Assembly: GCF_900088825.1 (NCBI RefSeq) | Contig: NZ_LT592171.1 | Span: forward strand, 792,425 to 856,424 | Source: Thiomonas delicata | Lineage (GTDB): Bacteria > Pseudomonadota > Gammaproteobacteria > Burkholderiales > Burkholderiaceae_C | Reading direction: 5' to 3' | Length of the DNA: 64,000 nt | Part shown: positions 51,750-63,707 of the stretch, in pieces | Layout: each line of letters starts with the position of its first letter | Numbering within the stretch: the first letter of the stretch is position 1 | The notes under the pieces: generated by a model | What the model was told of the DNA's origin: nothing | Seen by the model: the letters and a program-made list of their open reading frames with translations, nothing else | The model's database searches: none | Made by a program: the position numbers and the translations under genes

Positions 51750-52483
51750 GCGCCGCGGTCTTGCTCGAGGCCGAGCGGATGGACGTGCGCGTCGGCGTGC
51801 GCGTCCTGCTGCGCCACTTGTCCTTGGCGGTGCGGCGCGGCCAGCGCTGGGCCCTGCTCGGGCGCAATGGGGCCGGCAAGTCCACCCTGCTGCGCCAATT
51901 GGCCGGCCTCGGCGGAGATCCCTTGCCGGTGCGGCTGGGAGGCGTGGCCCTGTCCACCATGTCGCCCGCCCAGCTTGCGCAGCAGCGCGCCTACCTGCCC
52001 AGCCAGCCGCGGGATCGCTTCGGCATCGCGGTGCTCGACGCGGTGATGCTGGCGCAGCACAGGCCCGAAGAAAGAGCCGCGCTGGATTGTCTTGAGAGGG
52101 TGGATGCCGCGCATCTGGTGCATCGGCATGTCTTGCAGCTTTCGGCAGGGGAGCGCCAGCGCGTGGCGCTGGCCCAGGTGCTGGCGCAGCGCACGCCCCT
52201 GCTCCTGTTGGACGAGCCCGTCACTTTCCAGGATCCGGCCCACCAGGGCCTGGTGGCGCGCTTGCTCGGCAGCCTGCCGGAACAGGGCGTCGTGTTCGCC
52301 GCGCACGACATCAACTGGGTGGCCCATGTCGCCACCCATGTGCTCGGTCTCGTCCCTGGAGGGCAATGGATCGCGGGGCCGGTGGAACTGGTCTTGCATG
52401 CGCAGACCCTCCAGCGTCTGTACGGTTGCGACTGGCAGCGCGTGGCGCGGCCCGACGGCCCGGATTTATGGCTGCCGGCTTGA
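51746..52483 (+). CDS. btuD: Vitamin B12 ABC transporter ATPase
   Basis: A 245-residue ATPase. Walker A GRNGAGKSTLL is at about residues 37-47, the signature LSAGERQRVALAQVLA at about 132-147, Walker B LLLLDEPVTFQD at about 153-164 and the switch histidine in FAAHDINWV at about 184-192. It powers BtuC. It is the last gene of the riboswitch-controlled unit and faces btuF, whose stop lies nine bases away. Confidence 0.94.
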   Translation: MSAAVLLEAERMDVRVGVRVLLRHLSLAVRRGQRWALLGRNGAGKSTLLRQLAGLGGDPLPVRLGGVALSTMSPAQLAQQRAYLPSQPRDRFGIAVLDAVMLAQHRPEERAALDCLERVDAAHLVHRHVLQLSAGERQRVALAQVLAQRTPLLLLDEPVTFQDPAHQGLVARLLGSLPEQGVVFAAHDINWVAHVATHVLGLVPGGQWIAGPVELVLHAQTLQRLYGCDWQRVARPDGPDLWLPA

Positions 52484-52492
52484 ACCCGGCGG

Positions 52493-53458
52493 TCAGGGTT
52501 TGGGTTGCATGTGCCGCGCGCCGGCGATGGCCTGGCACAACTGCGCCACGCCGTCGAGGACATGCGCGCCCATGCGTGGGAGCTGGTCCGGATTCAAGAG
52601 CACAAGCTGGCCGTGCCGCACGGCGCTGACCTCGGGAAAACGCGTCCAGGCGTCGAGCGCCCGGGCGTTCGGACTGGCGGCGACGATGATCTGCGGATCG
52701 GCGGCGATCACGGCTTCGCGGCTGACCGTGGGTGCCAGGACGGGCAGAGGAGCGAAGGGATTGACGCCGCCGCACAAATGAATGGCCTGGTTGATCAGTT
52801 GCGGTCCGCCCACGGTCATCAGCGGTTCGGCCCAGACCTGATAGAACACGCGCACCGGGGGTTGATGCGCATAGCGCGCACGCAGCGCAGCCAGTCGCGC
52901 ATCGTAGGCCCGGACCCAATGGGCGGCCTGCTCTGGCGTGCCGGCCAGTTCGCCGATGCGTTGCACGGTCCTGGCGACGGACTCCAGGGTGTTGGTTTGG
53001 CTCCAGTACACCGGGATGCCAAGGCGCTGCAGGGTGTCCGCCTGACGCGGCGGCGTGCCGGATTTCCACGCCAGGATCAGGTCGGGGCGCAACGCGACGA
53101 TGGACTCGAGGTTGAGCGCGAAGGCGTCGCCCACGCGTGGCAGGCGGCGTGCCTGGGGCGGGCGGTCGGCGCCGCGTATGGTGGCCACGAGCCGGCCACC
53201 GGCCCCGGCGGCAAAGCTCAGTTCTACCAATTGGGGAGACAACGCGACGATGCGCCGCGCCGGGTGTTGCAGCACGACGGCACGTCCCGCGTCGTCATGG
53301 ACTTCAATGTCGGCGCGGGCCTGGGGCAGCAGGCTGACCAGGAGCAGGGCGGGAAGCAGGAGGCGGCGCAAGATTTCGCGTCGGCGCGAAGGGCGCCGCA
53401 CTATGCGGGAAGGCGCCGACGGGGCCGTGCCGCAGCGCGCGTGCCCCACCACGTTCAT
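52493..53458 (-). CDS. btuF: Periplasmic B12-binding protein
   Basis: A 321-residue class III solute-binding protein. A twin-arginine-like basic N-terminus precedes the hydrophobic signal (LLLPALLLVSLLPQARA, cleavage near residue 49). The mature part begins IEVHDDAGRAVVLQHPARRIVALSPQLVELSFAAGAG, and RPDLILAWKSGTP and VFYQVWAEPLMTVGG match BtuF. It is convergent with btuD and thus not under the riboswitch, and it overlaps the nth stop by four bases (ATGA). Confidence 0.9.
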   Translation of the reverse strand: MNVVGHARCGTAPSAPSRIVRRPSRRREILRRLLLPALLLVSLLPQARADIEVHDDAGRAVVLQHPARRIVALSPQLVELSFAAGAGGRLVATIRGADRPPQARRLPRVGDAFALNLESIVALRPDLILAWKSGTPPRQADTLQRLGIPVYWSQTNTLESVARTVQRIGELAGTPEQAAHWVRAYDARLAALRARYAHQPPVRVFYQVWAEPLMTVGGPQLINQAIHLCGGVNPFAPLPVLAPTVSREAVIAADPQIIVAASPNARALDAWTRFPEVSAVRHGQLVLLNPDQLPRMGAHVLDGVAQLCQAIAGARHMQPKP

Positions 53459-54099
53459 GCCGCGGGCCTCGCGGTCTTGGGTTGATGCGGACACAGATCC
53501 GCGAGCGCACAGCGCCAGCAGTCGGGGCTGCGTGCCTTGCACACATAGCGGCCATGCAGGATCAGCCAGTGGTGGGCGTCGTGCAGATAGGCCTCGGGCA
53601 CCACCTTCATCAGTTTGGCTTCGACGTCCAGCGGCGTTTTCCCCTTCGCCAGCCCGAGGCGGTTGGCGACACGGAAGATGTGCGTATCCACCGCCAGCGT
53701 GGGCTGGCCGAAGGCGATGTTGAGCACCACATTGGCCGTCTTGCGGCCCACGCCCGGAAGGGCTTCCAGCGCTTCGCGCGTGCCCGGCACCTGTCCACCG
53801 TACTGCTCGATCAGGATGCGGCTGAGCGCCGCCACGTTCTTGGCCTTGGTGCGGTACAAGCCGATGGTGCGGATATAGGGCGCCACGCCATCCTCCCCCA
53901 GTGCAGCCATGGCCTGAGGCGTGGGAGCCGCGGCGAACAGCGCCGGAGTGGCCTTGTTGACGCTGGCGTCGGTGGCCTGGGCCGACAGCACGACGGCAAC
54001 CAGAAGCTCGAAGGCGTTGTGGTATTGAAGCTCGCTGCGGGGGTTGGGGTTGGCGGCCCGCAGGCGGGAGAACAGAGTTTCGATGTCGGTCTTGTTCAT
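53455..54099 (-). CDS. nth: Endonuclease III
   Basis: A 214-residue DNA glycosylase/AP lyase removing oxidised pyrimidines. The helix-hairpin-helix with the catalytic lysine is LEALPGVGRKTANVVLNIAFG (K at about 120), and the aspartate is in LAVDTHIFRV (about 138). The [4Fe-4S] cysteines are C-x6-C-x2-C-x5-C in VCKARSPDCWRCALADLC. Start ATG 54099 aligns with E. coli; an in-frame ATG at 54141 is upstream. It lies 44 bp after rsxB and may be co-transcribed with it. Confidence 0.95.
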   Translation of the reverse strand: MNKTDIETLFSRLRAANPNPRSELQYHNAFELLVAVVLSAQATDASVNKATPALFAAAPTPQAMAALGEDGVAPYIRTIGLYRTKAKNVAALSRILIEQYGGQVPGTREALEALPGVGRKTANVVLNIAFGQPTLAVDTHIFRVANRLGLAKGKTPLDVEAKLMKVVPEAYLHDAHHWLILHGRYVCKARSPDCWRCALADLCPHQPKTARPAA

Positions 54100-54143
54100 C
54101 GCATCCACATTGTCGCTGGCGGCCGAACTACCGCGCGCCATCC

Positions 54144-54842
54144 TCAGCGCAGGCGCTCAGCCTGGCGCTGGCGGGCGCGCTCCAGCGCGGCGGCGACCAC
54201 GTCCTGCTTGCGTTGCTGTTCCGCGGTCTTGCTGCCGGACGGCGCCTCGAGCGGCAGCGCGCCGTCCTGCGGGTTTTCCATCTCCCCACCGTGCAAGGGG
54301 TTGCGGCGTTCGCGTCTTGCCGGAGCCAGCCTTTGCTGGCGCGCCGCATAGCGCTGCCGGGCGGCCTGGGCTTGCGCGGCACTCCAGGCCGCCCAGCCGG
54401 TGCTGCCGGCCAGCGCCTGATCCGGCAGGGGGCGCAGTTCAATGCAGTCCATCGGGCAGGGCGGCAGGCAGAGCTCGCATCCGGTGCACCAGTCGGCCAG
54501 CACGCTGTGCATGCGCTTGGGAGCGCCCACGATCGCGTCGACCGGGCAGGCCTGGATGCACAGGGTGCAGCCGATGCACCAGGCCTCGTCGATCACGGCC
54601 AGCCTCCGGGGCGCTTCGGTGCCGTGCTCGGGGTTGAGCGGCATGGGCTTGAGCCCGGTGATCGCCGCGAGCCTGGCGACGCCTTCGGCCCCGCCGGGCG
54701 GACATTGGTTGATGCCGGCCTGGCCGGCCGCGATGGCCTGCGCATAGGCGCGGCAATCGGGGTAGCCGCAGCGCGTGCATTGGGTTTGCGGCAGGGCCGC
54801 GTCGATGCGTTCGGCCAAGCCGGGCCATCCAGCCTGCGGCAT
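54144..54842 (-). CDS. rsxB: RsxB/RnfB iron-sulfur protein
   Basis: A 232-residue electron-transfer protein. The N-terminal four-cysteine cluster is [16 protein letters not shown]...INQCPPGG (about residues 22-50). Two ferredoxin motifs follow: [16 protein letters not shown] and [16 protein letters not shown]. The hydrophobic N-terminal anchor of RnfB is absent, as in the betaproteobacterial stand-alone form. No other rnf genes lie nearby; the RnfB-nth pairing is common in this class. ATG 54902 is an alternative start. Confidence 0.9.
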   Translation of the reverse strand: MPQAGWPGLAERIDAALPQTQCTRCGYPDCRAYAQAIAAGQAGINQCPPGGAEGVARLAAITGLKPMPLNPEHGTEAPRRLAVIDEAWCIGCTLCIQACPVDAIVGAPKRMHSVLADWCTGCELCLPPCPMDCIELRPLPDQALAGSTGWAAWSAAQAQAARQRYAARQQRLAPARRERRNPLHGGEMENPQDGALPLEAPSGSKTAEQQRKQDVVAAALERARQRQAERLR

Positions 54843-54902
54843 GACACCGGCAGACCCTGATGCCAAGGCGGATCGTTGTCCGCGCTGTGCGGAAGAGGGC
54901 AT

Positions 54903-56180
54903 TCAGGCCGTGCGTCGGCGTGGAGGATTTTGCGCGACGCCTTCGCGGTGGGAGGCGATGAAGTCGCGCACGCGCGGATAGGTGAGCTCGCGCCAGCGGC
55001 GCCCGGCGAAGATGCCGTAATGTCCCGCGCCGGGTACGGTGAAATGGGTGCTGTCCGCCGCGGGGATGCCGGTGCAGAGATCGTGCGCCGCCTCGGTCTG
55101 GCCGGCGCCGGAGATGTCGTCCAGTTCGCCCTCGATGGTCATCAGCGCGGTATCGTGGATGTCCTGCGGGCGCACCGGCCTGCCGTTGACGGCCCAGGTG
55201 CCTTGGACGAGAGCGAACTCCTGGAACACGAGGCGGATCGTGTCGAGGTAGTACTCGGCCGGCAGGTCGAGCACGGCGTTGTACTCGTCGTAGAAGCGCC
55301 GATGCGCATCGGCGTCATCGGTATCGCCGCGCACCAGGTTGAGGAAGAAGTCGTAGTGCGAGTTGAAGTGCCGATCCGGGTTCATGGCAACGAAGCCGGT
55401 GTGCTGCAGGAAGCCGGGATAGACGCGCCTGCCCGCTCCGGGATAGTTCCCCGGAACTCGGTAGATGACGTTGGACTCGAACCATTCGTAGCTCTTGTTC
55501 ATCGCCAGGTTGTTGACGGCGGTGGGCGATTTGCGCGCATCGATCGGCCCGCCCATCATCACCATGCTGCGCGGCGTGGGCTCAGCGGCCGATGCCATCA
55601 AGGAAATCGCGGCCAGGACCGGCACCGTGGGCTGGCACACCGACATCACGTGCACGTCGGGGCCGATGTGGCGGATGAACTCCTGCACATAGGCGACGTA
55701 ATCGTCGAGCGAAAACGGACCCTGCTCGGTGGGCACCATGCGCGCGTCCACCCAGTCGGTGATGTAGACCTTGTGATGTTGCAGCATGGTGCGCACGGTG
55801 TCGCGCAGCAGCGTGGCGTGGTGGCCCGACAGGGGCGCCACGATCAGCACGGTGGGGTCGGATTTGATTCGCTCGAGCGTCTTGGGATCGTCGCTGAAGC
55901 GCTTGAAGCGCAGGAGGCGGCAGAAGGGCTTGTCCATCGCCACCTGCTCCTGGATTGCCACATCGTGGCCGTCCACGCTCACCGTGGTGATGTCGAACGC
56001 CGGTTTTTCATAGCTCTTGAGCAGTCGGTGCATCAGCTCATAGCTGGCGGACATGCGCTGCACGCCCGGCGTCTGCGACAGGGGCCAAAGAGGGTTGTTG
56101 TAGAACTTGGCGGCGGCCTGCGCGAACTCGGCGAGAGGGCTGAGCATGGCGCGCTGCGATTCATACCAGTCGTAAACCAT
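54903..56180 (-). CDS. phaZ: Intracellular polyhydroxybutyrate depolymerase
   Basis: A 425-residue enzyme that mobilises stored poly-3-hydroxybutyrate. The nucleophile elbow is HVMSVCQPTVPVL, with cysteine 182 in place of the usual serine, as in the PhaZ1 type from Ralstonia. The aspartate lies in TIEGELDDISG (about 355) and the histidine in VPGAGHYGIFAGRRW (about 390). No signal peptide, so it acts on granules in the cytoplasm. It lies 60 bp upstream of rsxB. Confidence 0.93.
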   Translation of the reverse strand: MVYDWYESQRAMLSPLAEFAQAAAKFYNNPLWPLSQTPGVQRMSASYELMHRLLKSYEKPAFDITTVSVDGHDVAIQEQVAMDKPFCRLLRFKRFSDDPKTLERIKSDPTVLIVAPLSGHHATLLRDTVRTMLQHHKVYITDWVDARMVPTEQGPFSLDDYVAYVQEFIRHIGPDVHVMSVCQPTVPVLAAISLMASAAEPTPRSMVMMGGPIDARKSPTAVNNLAMNKSYEWFESNVIYRVPGNYPGAGRRVYPGFLQHTGFVAMNPDRHFNSHYDFFLNLVRGDTDDADAHRRFYDEYNAVLDLPAEYYLDTIRLVFQEFALVQGTWAVNGRPVRPQDIHDTALMTIEGELDDISGAGQTEAAHDLCTGIPAADSTHFTVPGAGHYGIFAGRRWRELTYPRVRDFIASHREGVAQNPPRRRTA

Positions 56181-56292
56181 CTCGATTCCTTGTGCGATGC
56201 AGCAATTCTAGGCCGGGAATCATGGATTTGTCCGGGATCGGGTCCGTTTGGTCATGCCGGACGTGTATTCACCCGGCACGGCGCAGCCCGCT

Positions 56293-57498
56293 TCAGCGCA
56301 TGATCGCCGCCATGGCCTTGGCGACATAGTCGATATTGTGGGTATTGAGCGCAGCCACGCAGATCCGGCCCGTGCTGACGCCGTAGATGCCGTATTCGGC
56401 GCGCAGTCGCTCCATTTGCTGCGGAGTCAGGCCCGAGTAGCTGAACATGCCTTTCTGGCGGGTGATGAAGCGCAGGTCGGTGGCCACGCCATGTGCCTTG
56501 AGCCGGTCGACCAGGGCTGCGCGCATGCTGCGGATACGCTCGCGCATGTTCGCCAGCTCCTGTTCCCATTGTGCCCGTAGCGCGGGAGTGGACAGGACGG
56601 TGGTCACCACTTGTGCGCCGTGCGTGGGCGGATTCGAATAGTTGGTGCGGATCACGCGCTTGAGCTGCGACAGGACCCGGGCGGCTTCTTCCTTGCTCTC
56701 GCAGACCACGCTCAAAGCGCCCACCCGCTCGCCGTAGAGCGAAAAGCTCTTGGAGAACGAGGTGGAGACGAAAAAGTCCAGGCCGCTGGCGACGAATTGC
56801 TGGATCACGGCGCCGTCCTCGGCAATGCCCTCGCCGAAACCTTGATACGCCATATCGAGGAAGGGCACCAAGCCGCGCGCCTGCACGACGGCGATGACTT
56901 GCCCCCATTGGGCGGGCGTCAGGTCATAGCCGGTGGGATTGTGGCAACAGGCGTGGAGCACGATCACGGTGCCGGCCTGGGCTTGGTTCAAGGCCCCCAG
57001 CATGGCCTCGAACGCGACGCCGCGTGCCGCGGCGTCGTAATAGGGATAGTTGCCGACATCGAAGCCTGCGGATTCGAACAGCGCGCGGTGGTTTTCCCAG
57101 CTTGGATCGGAAATCAGCACCCGGGCCGACGGATTCAATCGCTTGAGGAAGTCCGCACCGACCTTCAGCCCCCCGGTGCCGCCCAGGGCCTGCACCGTGA
57201 CCACGCGGCCCGCGCGCAACACTTCGCTGTCGGCGCCGAACACCAGCGACTGCACGGCCTTGTCGTAGGCGGCGATGCCGTCGATCGGGAGATAGCCGCG
57301 CGGCTTGGGGATCTCGGCCAACACATTCTCGGCCTCCTTCACGCAGGCCAGCAATGGAAGTTTGCCGTTTTCATCGGTATACACGCCCACCCCCAGATTG
57401 ACCTTGTTCGGGTTGGGGTCGGCCTGGAACTGTTCATTCAGGCCGAGGATGGGGTCGCGTGGAGCCATGTCCACGCTGGCGAATAGCGATGCACTCAT
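56293..57498 (-). CDS. Aspartate/aromatic amino acid aminotransferase
   Basis: A 401-residue class I aminotransferase of the AspC/TyrB group. The PLP lysine lies in FFVSTSFSKSFSLYGERVGAL (about residue 250). The substrate region has NLGVGVYTDENGKLPLL, the N-terminal domain GTGGLKVGADFLKR, and HACCHNPTGYDLT and the arginine in GRICVAALNTHN are present. The sequence resembles TyrB at least as much as AspC, so it may take both aspartate and aromatic residues. It diverges from uvrB. Confidence 0.9.
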   Translation of the reverse strand: MSASLFASVDMAPRDPILGLNEQFQADPNPNKVNLGVGVYTDENGKLPLLACVKEAENVLAEIPKPRGYLPIDGIAAYDKAVQSLVFGADSEVLRAGRVVTVQALGGTGGLKVGADFLKRLNPSARVLISDPSWENHRALFESAGFDVGNYPYYDAAARGVAFEAMLGALNQAQAGTVIVLHACCHNPTGYDLTPAQWGQVIAVVQARGLVPFLDMAYQGFGEGIAEDGAVIQQFVASGLDFFVSTSFSKSFSLYGERVGALSVVCESKEEAARVLSQLKRVIRTNYSNPPTHGAQVVTTVLSTPALRAQWEQELANMRERIRSMRAALVDRLKAHGVATDLRFITRQKGMFSYSGLTPQQMERLRAEYGIYGVSTGRICVAALNTHNIDYVAKAMAAIMR

Positions 57499-57681
57499 GG
57501 GTGTTTGCTTGCTGGGGGAGGGTGGTTTGGAGTTTGCCGGCGCAAAATGAACGCTGTGTGCGTTTTTCGCATGCGCTGCCTGACATGAAGGGGATTTTAG
57601 GCCGCCGCCGGATTTCCGGTCCGAACTTGCCCCGGCCATGTCGCCGACCCGCAACGCCCGCGCGTTTTCCCAGAGGACTCC

Positions 57682-59775
<2,094 letters not shown>

Positions 59776-59829
59776 GACGGTTGCGTCGACTTCACCGACC
59801 TTGCCTGCATTTCATCCACGCCTTCCGCC

Positions 59830-60354
59830 ATGACTGCACCGAAATCCGCCCCACGTTATGCCGTGCTGTTTTGCTGCATGGGCAATATCTGCCGCTCCCC
59901 CACCGCCGAGGGCGTGTTCCGCGCCGAGGTCGAGCAAGCGGGGCTGGCGGATGTCGTGCGCATCGATTCCGCCGGGACGCACGCCTATCACATCGGCGAG
60001 CCGCCCGATGCGCGCAGCCAGCGCCACGCACTCAAGCGCAACTACGACCTGAGCCGGCAGCGCGCACGCGCGGTTCGCGACTCCGACTTCGAGGAGTTCG
60101 ATCTCGTGCTGGCCATGGACTGGGACAACCTCGCCCTGCTGCAGGAACGCTGCCCCGAAGCCCATAGGCACAAGCTCGGGCTGTTCATGAGCTTCGCCCC
60201 CGAGGCGGGAAGCCCCATCGTGCCCGATCCGTATTTCAGCGCCGCGGACGGTTTCGAGCGCGTGCTCGACCTGGTGGAGCACGCCAGCCGCGGATTGCTG
60301 GCCCATGTGCAACAGTGCCTGCGTGCGCAGGACGCGGCATCGCAGGTTTCATAG
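59830..60354 (+). CDS. Low-molecular-weight protein-tyrosine phosphatase
   Basis: A 174-residue phosphatase. The P-loop CCMGNICRS (C-x5-R, about residues 13-21) lies near the N-terminus, the general-acid aspartate in VPDPYF (about 138). The basic tail is VEHASRGLLAHV. Such enzymes dephosphorylate tyrosine kinases of capsule export or act on other phosphotyrosines; no capsule locus is visible. It overlaps the convergent acyltransferase gene by six bases. Confidence 0.93.
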   Translation: MTAPKSAPRYAVLFCCMGNICRSPTAEGVFRAEVEQAGLADVVRIDSAGTHAYHIGEPPDARSQRHALKRNYDLSRQRARAVRDSDFEEFDLVLAMDWDNLALLQERCPEAHRHKLGLFMSFAPEAGSPIVPDPYFSAADGFERVLDLVEHASRGLLAHVQQCLRAQDAASQVS

Positions 60355-61548
60355 CCCGGCATCTTCGGCCGGGCACGTCGCCGCCTTGCGAAACGGCACA
60401 TGCTCGTGCAGCTCGTCCATATGCTGGTCCAGCGCCAGGTTTTCACGCTGCAGATAGTGTTCGATGGCGGCGTTGAATCTCGCATCGGCCAGCCAATGCG
60501 CCGAGGTGCAGGGCACCGGCAACAGGCCGCGCGCCATCTTGTGCGTCCCCTGCGCACCGCCCTCGAAGCGGGTGTAGCCTTGTCCGATGCAGAACTCCAG
60601 AGGCTGGTAGTAGCAGGCTTCGAAATGCAGATTTGGAACATGGTGCAAGGCGCCCCAATAGCGCCCGTAGGCATGGCGCAGTTCCGGGTCGAGCAGGATC
60701 AGCGAGGCGCCGATCGCCTCGCCATGCCGTTCGGCGATGAGCAGCAACACGTGTTCGGGCAGATGACGCCCAATGGCGCGAAAGAAGCCCAGGTTCAGGT
60801 AGGGTTGTGAACCATGCTCCGCATAGGTCTGCCGGTAGCAGCGGATGAAGAAGGCCCAGTCCTCCGGCGTGACTTGCGCCCCCTGCACGCGGCGAAAGCG
60901 CACGCCGGCCTGCGTCACCTTGCGCCGTTCCTGCTTCACCTTCTTGCGCTTGTCGTGGTTCATCGCGCCGAGAAAGGCATCGAAATCCAGCCACGGCGCG
61001 TTGGGCTGCTGCCAATGGAACTGGACGGTCTGACGTAACAGCAGACCCGCCTGCGCGCACAGTTCGCGCTCCTCGGGAGTCAGGAACAGCAGGTGGAGCG
61101 ACGACAGGCCGCTGCGCTGGGCAAAGTCCAGCAAAGCCCCGAGCAGCGCGCGCCGCGCCGGTTTGTCGCGTCCAAGCAGCCGCGCTCCGGTCACGGGGGT
61201 GAACGGGGTGGCGGCCAGCAGCTTGGGGTAATAAGCCAGGCCGTTGCGCTCGTAGGCGTCGGCCCAGGCCCAGTCGAACACGTACTCACCCATGGAATGG
61301 CCCTTGGCATACAGTGCGCAGGCTGCGGCCAGTTGGCCATCGCTGTCGCGCAGTTGCAGCACCAGGGTTTGCCAGCCGGTTTGCGGCACGGCGCAACCAT
61401 GCTCCTCCAGCGCCAGCAGGTAGGCATGGCGCTGGAATACGGTGCTTCCGGGCGTGAGTGCGGCGAGCGCATCCCACTGCGCGGCAGGCACTTCGGCCAT
61501 GCCATCGGCCATGCCATCGGCCATCTCAATGCGAAAATCGCTGTCCAT
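60349..61548 (-). CDS. COG3146/GNAT-like acyltransferase
   Basis: A 399-residue protein of the DUF482/COG3146 group, which adopts a tandem GNAT (FemAB-like) fold. Typical segments are ALYAKGHSMGEYVFDWAWADAYERNGLAYYPKLL, MNHDKRKKVKQERRKV and YTRFEGGAQGTHKMARGLLPV. Its substrate is not known. The start is uncertain: ATG 61548 shares two bases with the divergent nadE start, while ATGs at 61524, 61512 and 61500 lie in a 12-base tandem repeat (M-A-D-G repeats). Confidence 0.8.
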   Translation of the reverse strand: MDSDFRIEMADGMADGMAEVPAAQWDALAALTPGSTVFQRHAYLLALEEHGCAVPQTGWQTLVLQLRDSDGQLAAACALYAKGHSMGEYVFDWAWADAYERNGLAYYPKLLAATPFTPVTGARLLGRDKPARRALLGALLDFAQRSGLSSLHLLFLTPEERELCAQAGLLLRQTVQFHWQQPNAPWLDFDAFLGAMNHDKRKKVKQERRKVTQAGVRFRRVQGAQVTPEDWAFFIRCYRQTYAEHGSQPYLNLGFFRAIGRHLPEHVLLLIAERHGEAIGASLILLDPELRHAYGRYWGALHHVPNLHFEACYYQPLEFCIGQGYTRFEGGAQGTHKMARGLLPVPCTSAHWLADARFNAAIEHYLQRENLALDQHMDELHEHVPFRKAATCPAEDAGL

Positions 61549-63256
61549 GTCTATTCCCATTGCAATCGCGCAGTTCAACGGCACCGTCGGCGACCTGGCG
61601 GGAAACAGCCGCGCCATGGCCGCCATGGCGGCACAAGCCTACGCCCAGGGCGCGCGCGTGCTGCTCACCCCCGAACTGTCGCTGACCGGCTATCCGCCGG
61701 AAGATCTGTTGCTTCGGCCCGCGTTTCTGCGCGCGACCGAGGAGGCATTGCACCAGCTGGCGCAAAGCTTGGCGCAGTATCCGGATTTGGCCGTCGTGGT
61801 CGGGCATCCCCACGTTCCTGGCGAGCGCGCCGACGTGCGCACCGCGTCGACCCAGCAACCGCTGCGCTGGAACGCCGCTTCGGTGCTGCGGGGCGGCCGG
61901 GTGGAGGCAACCTATGGCAAGCTCGAGCTTCCCAACTACCAGGTGTTCGACGAGCGGCGCTATTTTGCCCGCGCCGGCGAACCCTGCGTGTTCGAGGCGG
62001 GCGGTTTGCGCATCGGCATCAACATCTGCGAGGACGCCTGGTTTGCCGAGGCGCCGAGGCGCGCGCGCGCGGCGGGCGCGCAGGTGCTGCTCGTGCTCAA
62101 TGCATCGCCCTTTCATCTGGGCAAGAGCCAGGCGCGCGAGGACATCATGCGCCGGCGCTGCCTGGAAACGGGGATGGCTCTCGTATTCGCCCACGGCGTG
62201 GGTGGGCAGGATGAACTGGTCTTCGACGGCGGCTCGTTCGTGATGGACGCGCAGGGTCAGGTGCTGGCACGCGCGCCGCAGTTCGAGGAATGCCTGCTGG
62301 TGGCGGGTTTCGACGCCCACGGCGCGCCGCAGGCGGGTCTGCGCGCCGAGATCCAGCCGCTTCCGGCCCAAGCCTGGGATGCCCTGGTGACCGGCACCCG
62401 CGACTACGTGAACAAGAACGGCTTCCCGGGCGTGCTCATCGGCCTGTCCGGCGGGGTGGATTCGGCGCTGGTGCTGGCTGTCGCGGTGGATGCGCTGGGG
62501 CCTGAGCGCGTGCGCACGGTGATGATGCCTTCGCCTTACACGGCCGACATCTCCTGGCTGGATGCGCGCGAGATGGCGCAGGGCCTGGGTGTGCGGCACG
62601 ACGAGCTTTCCATTCGCCCCATGTTTGACGCCTTTCGCACCAGCCTGGACCCGTTGTTGACCGCGCGCGAGGGCGATACGACCGAGGAGAACCTGCAATC
62701 GCGCATACGCGGCACATTGCTCATGGCGCTGTCGAACAACACCGGCTGGATGGTGCTGACCACCGGCAACAAGAGCGAGATGGCCACCGGCTACGCCACC
62801 CTCTACGGCGACATGGCCGGGGGCTTCGCCGTGATCAAGGACGTGCGCAAGACCCTGGTGTGGGAACTGGCACGCTGGCGCAATGCGCAGGCTCTGCTGC
62901 GCGGCAAGCCGGCGGTCATTCCCGCGCGCATCATCACGCGCGCGCCTTCGGCGGAATTGCGGCCCGACCAGACCGACCAGGACAGCCTGCCGCCTTATCC
63001 GGTGCTGGATGCCATCCTGGAGCGCTATATGGAAAACGACCAGAGTCCCGAGGAACTGCTCGCGGCCGGGCTGGACCCGGCGGCCGTGGCCCAGGTGCTG
63101 CGCCTGATCAAGCTCAACGAATACAAGCGTCGCCAGGCGCCGCCGGGGGTGCGTATCACGCACCGCGCTTTCGGCCGCGATTGGCGCTATCCCATCACCT
63201 CGCGCTGGCTGGAGGGCGTGGAGATCAAGCCATCTGCCGCGCAAGGTCAGGGCTGA
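61547..63256 (+). CDS. nadE: Glutamine-dependent NAD+ synthetase
   Basis: A 569-residue bifunctional enzyme. The N-terminal nitrilase-type glutaminase has the triad E in LTPELSLTGYPPEDL, K in YGKLELPNYQVFDERRYF and C in INICEDAWF. The C-terminal synthetase has the P-loop IGLSGGVDSALVLAVA and LTTGNKSEMATGYATLYGDMAGGFAVIKD, and converts nicotinate adenine dinucleotide to NAD. It lies 63 bp before glnB on the same strand. Confidence 0.95.
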   Translation: MSIPIAIAQFNGTVGDLAGNSRAMAAMAAQAYAQGARVLLTPELSLTGYPPEDLLLRPAFLRATEEALHQLAQSLAQYPDLAVVVGHPHVPGERADVRTASTQQPLRWNAASVLRGGRVEATYGKLELPNYQVFDERRYFARAGEPCVFEAGGLRIGINICEDAWFAEAPRRARAAGAQVLLVLNASPFHLGKSQAREDIMRRRCLETGMALVFAHGVGGQDELVFDGGSFVMDAQGQVLARAPQFEECLLVAGFDAHGAPQAGLRAEIQPLPAQAWDALVTGTRDYVNKNGFPGVLIGLSGGVDSALVLAVAVDALGPERVRTVMMPSPYTADISWLDAREMAQGLGVRHDELSIRPMFDAFRTSLDPLLTAREGDTTEENLQSRIRGTLLMALSNNTGWMVLTTGNKSEMATGYATLYGDMAGGFAVIKDVRKTLVWELARWRNAQALLRGKPAVIPARIITRAPSAELRPDQTDQDSLPPYPVLDAILERYMENDQSPEELLAAGLDPAAVAQVLRLIKLNEYKRRQAPPGVRITHRAFGRDWRYPITSRWLEGVEIKPSAAQGQG

Positions 63257-63265
63257 ATCAGTTAA

Positions 63266-63658
<393 letters not shown>

Positions 63659-63707
63659 GAAGGAACCGGCCCCGGGGTTTGTCGGCCTTGGCGTGCCATA
63701 TCCGGGA

